From Minthousia sp045628125 (GTDB taxonomy: Bacteria > Bacteroidota > Bacteroidia > Bacteroidales > Bacteroidaceae), in NCBI GenBank assembly GCA_045628125.1, contig JAZQPA010000175.1:1-9596 (forward strand): DNA of 9,596 bases, given 5' to 3'. Made by a program: the position numbers and the translations under genes. Position 1 is the stretch's first letter; the number at the start of each line of letters is the position of its first letter. Below, one piece after another: positions 7,156 to 9,596 of the stretch. Below the pieces are notes generated by a model that was not told the origin of the DNA, made no database searches, and saw nothing but the letters and a program-made list of their open reading frames with translations.

Positions 7156-7182
7156 CACATTTTGCCTCGATTCTTTCACTAT

Positions 7183-7944
7183 TCACACGGTCATCCAGTT
7201 CTTGAATTCCGAGGCCCTGTTTTTGCTCACATACATCGGTTCCGGCAGTTCGATGGACAGATGCACCAGCAAGCGGTTGTCAAACCATACCACCAGGTCC
7301 AGTACCGCATCACGTGCCACGATATACTGCTTGTTGGCACGGAAAAACTGCTTAGGGTTCAGCGAGTTGATAATGGAATCCAGCGATTTGTTATAAGGGA
7401 TTGACTTTCCGTTCTTCAGGTAAATCACCGTGTTGCGCTCGGTGCTGTAGATACAGGCTATATCATTCACATCCACCGGCATCAGCTTATCCCGCAGGGT
7501 TACCAGCAGGGCGCCCTTATACTCAGGCTTAGGGGCATTATCCCCTGCCATTTCCATCATGCGCTGCACATAAGCCATCACATCCGGCTGGCTCCAGCGG
7601 TTGAACTTATCCAATGCCCGCTTCAGGTCACGCGTCTTGACCGGTTTCAGCAGGTAATCCATGCTGTTCACGCTGAAAGCATTCAGCGCATACTGGTCAT
7701 AGGCAGTGGTGAAGATGATGGGCGTATTCACCCTGATGCGCTCAAACAGATTGAAAGCCAGTCCGTCGCTCAGATGAATATCCATAAAAATCAGGTCAGG
7801 TTCCGGATGGGTACTCAGCCAGCGCTCGGTCTGCTGCACGCTTTCCAGCACATCCAGCACCTCTATCGATGCATCCTGCTCGTGCAGCATGGCCACCAGA
7901 TTCTCGCTGGCAGCGGTCTCATCCTCTACTATCAGTACTCTCAT
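7183..7944 (-). CDS. LytTR-family DNA-binding response regulator
   Basis: This 253-residue protein has an N-terminal receiver domain (residues 1-120) and a C-terminal LytTR DNA-binding domain (about 145-250). The receiver has the acidic pair E7-D8, the phosphoacceptor D55 in LIFMDIHLSDG, the switch threonine T80 and the conserved lysine K100 in YLLKP, so it should be phosphorylated by a partner kinase. The LytTR part shows the family's IACIYSTERNTVIYL strand and a FFRANKQYIV block. It starts one base after the kinase stop (TAA-C-ATG), so the two are co-translated. It would bind DNA as a transcription regulator. It is encoded immediately before the terpenoid block on the same strand with 75 bases between, so regulation of that block is plausible but not shown. 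Confidence 0.93.
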   Translation of the reverse strand: MRVLIVEDETAASENLVAMLHEQDASIEVLDVLESVQQTERWLSTHPEPDLIFMDIHLSDGLAFNLFERIRVNTPIIFTTAYDQYALNAFSVNSMDYLLKPVKTRDLKRALDKFNRWSQPDVMAYVQRMMEMAGDNAPKPEYKGALLVTLRDKLMPVDVNDIACIYSTERNTVIYLKNGKSIPYNKSLDSIINSLNPKQFFRANKQYIVARDAVLDLVVWFDNRLLVHLSIELPEPMYVSKNRASEFKNWMTV

Positions 7945-7945
7945 G

Positions 7946-8950
7946 TTACACTAGTGGTAATATCACATTAAACACCCCGTTGCTTTCAGCGCTGCATATC
8001 TCATTGTCTGTCAGCAGCAGGAAACGCTTATTCAGATTCTTCAGTCCGGTGCCGTGGGTCTCAGGCTTGCAGATCTTCGGATACGACGTATTGCTCACCT
8101 TCAGCTTGCCGTCATCGGTCATGCCTATGCTCACCACCATGCGGTGATCGCTGTCTATCATGTTATGAACGGGCACGTTTTCCAGCAGCGGCAGCAGGCT
8201 CAGCATCGGCAGGCGGCACTGCTTATACGCATCGGGTACATTCACCTCAAAAGCCATCTTGCTGGCATAGCGCACCTGCAGCACCTGGGCATAGGCACTC
8301 ACAAAGTCCAGTTCCTCCTCCAAAGTCACCAGTCCCTTGTTCTCGCTTTGCAGAATATAGCGGAAAATATCGCTCAGCTCATTGATATAATCGATGGTGG
8401 CCCCGTTGTCGTTCTTACGCACCAGACCGATGATGCCGTTCAGCGAGTTGAAAAAGAAATGCGGATTGATCTGATTGGTCAGGGCATTGCAGCGGCTCTG
8501 CAGGCTCTCGATGCGCAACTGCTGCAGCTCGTCCTCCTTTTCCTGACGTGAGGTGTACAGGAATGCCATGTATCCGATAGCCGCGCTGGTCACCGCCATC
8601 AGGAAGAACTGGAAGGTCTTGACCATCAGGAAGCGGTCGTAAGGCATTCGCAGTATCAGCACCAGGGCCTCGTATATGCCATAGGCCACCAGGGCCACAG
8701 CGGCAGTGGGCAGCAGTCTCTGAATCAGGTTCTTACCCTCCAGTTTACGGAAATTCACCCACAGCAGCACATACATCGTGGCCCAGATATACAGGAAACG
8801 GCCCACAAAATGAAACAGGTAACGGGCATGTTCGGCATCGGGAAAGAAAGTGATGTCGCATGTCAGCCATGCCAGGTTCGGGTAACTGATAAACACCGCC
8901 ATCAGCAGGCTTATCATCCAGGTCTTATTCAGAATTGACATATTTTCCAT
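7946..8950 (-). CDS. LytS/YehU-type membrane sensor histidine kinase
   Basis: This 334-residue protein begins with four likely membrane helices (about 10-30, 43-65, 78-100 and 108-132), followed by a short coiled-coil-like linker (135-155). The His_kinase (PF06580) block is INPHFFFNSLNG, with phosphoacceptor H164. An N-box-like LLENVPVHN lies at 255-263 and a glycine box HGTGLKNLNKRF at 299-310, for ATP binding. It has no large extracytoplasmic sensor domain, so the signal is probably sensed in the membrane. The N-box is unusual in having VPV where relatives commonly have AIK or similar. It pairs with the LytTR regulator one base downstream. The ATG at 8950 is used here; an ATG at 8941 in the same frame is the alternative, because a -7 promoter element sits only 4 bases before 8950. 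Confidence 0.92.
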   Translation of the reverse strand: MENMSILNKTWMISLLMAVFISYPNLAWLTCDITFFPDAEHARYLFHFVGRFLYIWATMYVLLWVNFRKLEGKNLIQRLLPTAAVALVAYGIYEALVLILRMPYDRFLMVKTFQFFLMAVTSAAIGYMAFLYTSRQEKEDELQQLRIESLQSRCNALTNQINPHFFFNSLNGIIGLVRKNDNGATIDYINELSDIFRYILQSENKGLVTLEEELDFVSAYAQVLQVRYASKMAFEVNVPDAYKQCRLPMLSLLPLLENVPVHNMIDSDHRMVVSIGMTDDGKLKVSNTSYPKICKPETHGTGLKNLNKRFLLLTDNEICSAESNGVFNVILPLV

Positions 8951-8954
8951 AGTG

Positions 8955-8962
8955 CAAAGTTA
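8955..8962 (-). promoter_or_regulatory. Bacteroidota-type -7 promoter element before the two-component genes
   Basis: The minus strand reads TAACTTTG followed by C, an exact match to TAnnTTTG. It lies in an AT-rich stretch before the kinase gene. A TTTG at 8977-8974 is present but only 11 bases away, closer than the usual spacing of about 19-21, so it is not a good -33 box. The element is so near the ATG at 8950 that the transcript would be leaderless or would start translation at the ATG at 8941. Confidence 0.5.
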
Positions 8963-9036
8963 CGAAAAAATATCAAACACTATTTATATTAGGTGTAAAA
9001 GTGAAAAACACCCGCCGCATGCTGATTTTTGGGCAC

Positions 9037-9071
9037 AAAAAAAATCACACCCCGGAAAAGAGGTGTGATTT
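9037..9071 (-). terminator. intrinsic terminator of the esterase gene
   Basis: On the minus strand, AAATCACACC (9071-9062) pairs perfectly over 10 bases with GGTGTGATTT (9051-9042), leaving a 10-base loop and continuing into a run of T. It lies 21 bases after the esterase stop codon and separates that gene from the two-component pair. On the plus strand the stem is followed only by a weak T-rich stretch, so it is mainly unidirectional. Confidence 0.9.
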
Positions 9072-9092
9072 CTTATGCTTTTCTGTTTCAGA

Positions 9093-9596
9093 TTACTTGA
9101 ACAACAGTGGAGTGAAGGTCTGCAGATACAGACGCCAGTTAGCCCAGATATGACCACCCTCTGATACATAGAAAGTGTGATCCAAGCCAGCCTCCTTCAG
9201 GTTAGCAATCAGCTTCTGGTTGCCTTCCCACAGGAAGTCGGTCTTACCGCAACCAACCCAGTACAGCTTAACGCCTTCAGCCTTCAGAGCCTTCAGCTGA
9301 TCAACGGTAGCACCACCTGCTGCTGACAGAGGGCAGATGTAATCGAACAACTTTGGATACAGAGCAGAAGCAGAGATAGTGTGGCCACCACCCATTGACA
9401 GACCTGCGATAGCGCGCTTCTCAGGCTTGTTGATAGCACGGAACTCCTTCTGGATGAAAGGAACGATCTCCTCGCAAAGGCTGCGAACGTATGCGTTAGC
9501 GTTAGCAGGATCGCGGAAGTTGATCTGAGTAGTAGGCAGACCCATAGTGTTGGCAGCCTGCTGGTTTGGGTTACCGTTAGGCATAACTACGATCAT
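9093..9596 (-). CDS. CE1/esterase-D-like alpha/beta hydrolase (5' end outside window)
   Basis: The visible 167 residues are the C-terminal part of a PF00756-type esterase. The nucleophile elbow GLSMGGG carries the catalytic serine (S67 of the visible part), an aspartate follows in GKTDFLW (D120), and the histidine lies in GGHIWANWR (H149). Together they form the usual Ser-Asp-His triad. The order and motifs match feruloyl and acetyl-xylan esterases of carbohydrate esterase family 1, which remove ester groups from plant xylan. The first visible codon is an ATG at the window edge, but MIVVMPNGN is an internal strand in this family, so the real start lies outside. Any signal peptide, second catalytic domain or binding module would also be outside. 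The strong terminator after it shows that it is not co-transcribed with the genes that follow. The exact substrate is not determinable. Confidence 0.88.
   Translation of the reverse strand: MIVVMPNGNPNQQAANTMGLPTTQINFRDPANANAYVRSLCEEIVPFIQKEFRAINKPEKRAIAGLSMGGGHTISASALYPKLFDYICPLSAAGGATVDQLKALKAEGVKLYWVGCGKTDFLWEGNQKLIANLKEAGLDHTFYVSEGGHIWANWRLYLQTFTPLLFK

Noticed and set aside
1..9596. CRISPR arrays, tRNA or rRNA genes, insertion sequences, phage genes
   Set aside because: I saw no regular spaced repeats, tRNA-like cloverleafs, transposase motifs or terminal inverted repeats.
9093..9596. Esterase as a complete gene starting at 9596
   Set aside because: The visible start falls at an internal strand of the fold and the length is too short for the family. 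The gene is cut by the window edge.

Overview
The window looks like Bacteroidota chromosomal DNA, probably from a Prevotella- or Bacteroides-like gut or rumen organism. Two gene starts are preceded by the Bacteroidota -7 promoter element TAnnTTTG. Shine-Dalgarno sequences are weak or absent. The flanks carry a CE1-type carbohydrate esterase and a LytS/LytR-type two-component pair of kinds common in that phylum. The genus is an inference. All recognised genes lie on the minus strand, so the biological reading order runs from high to low coordinates.

Layout in reading order: (1) 9596-9093, the C-terminal part of a CE1/esterase-D-like hydrolase, closed by a strong intrinsic terminator (9071-9037). 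(2) 8950-7183, a membrane histidine kinase and a LytTR response regulator one base apart. (3) A 75-base gap with a -7 promoter element. (4) 7107 to the window edge, six genes packed with overlaps or gaps of 0-8 bases: a cysteine-rich two-cluster ferredoxin-like protein, a radical SAM enzyme, a DUF116-like domain fused to an isoprenyl diphosphate synthase, a small prenyltransferase/terpene-cyclase-fold protein, a squalene-hopene-cyclase-like class II cyclase with an intact DxDD motif, and a membrane-anchored PQQ-type beta-propeller protein cut by the window edge.

The six-gene block is the point of interest. It reads as a self-contained terpenoid pathway. The synthase would make a linear polyprenyl diphosphate. 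The class II cyclase, perhaps with its small alpha/alpha-toroid partner, would cyclise it by protonation. The radical SAM enzyme and the ferredoxin-like protein would modify the product or a precursor. The anchored beta-propeller could act outside the membrane on the product or in electron transfer. No squalene synthase, HpnC/D/E or other recognisable hopanoid tailoring gene is visible, so the product need not be a hopanoid. The adjacent two-component system is a plausible but unproven regulator. The individual families are known; I do not recognise this combination as a characterised pathway, and its product cannot be read from the sequence.
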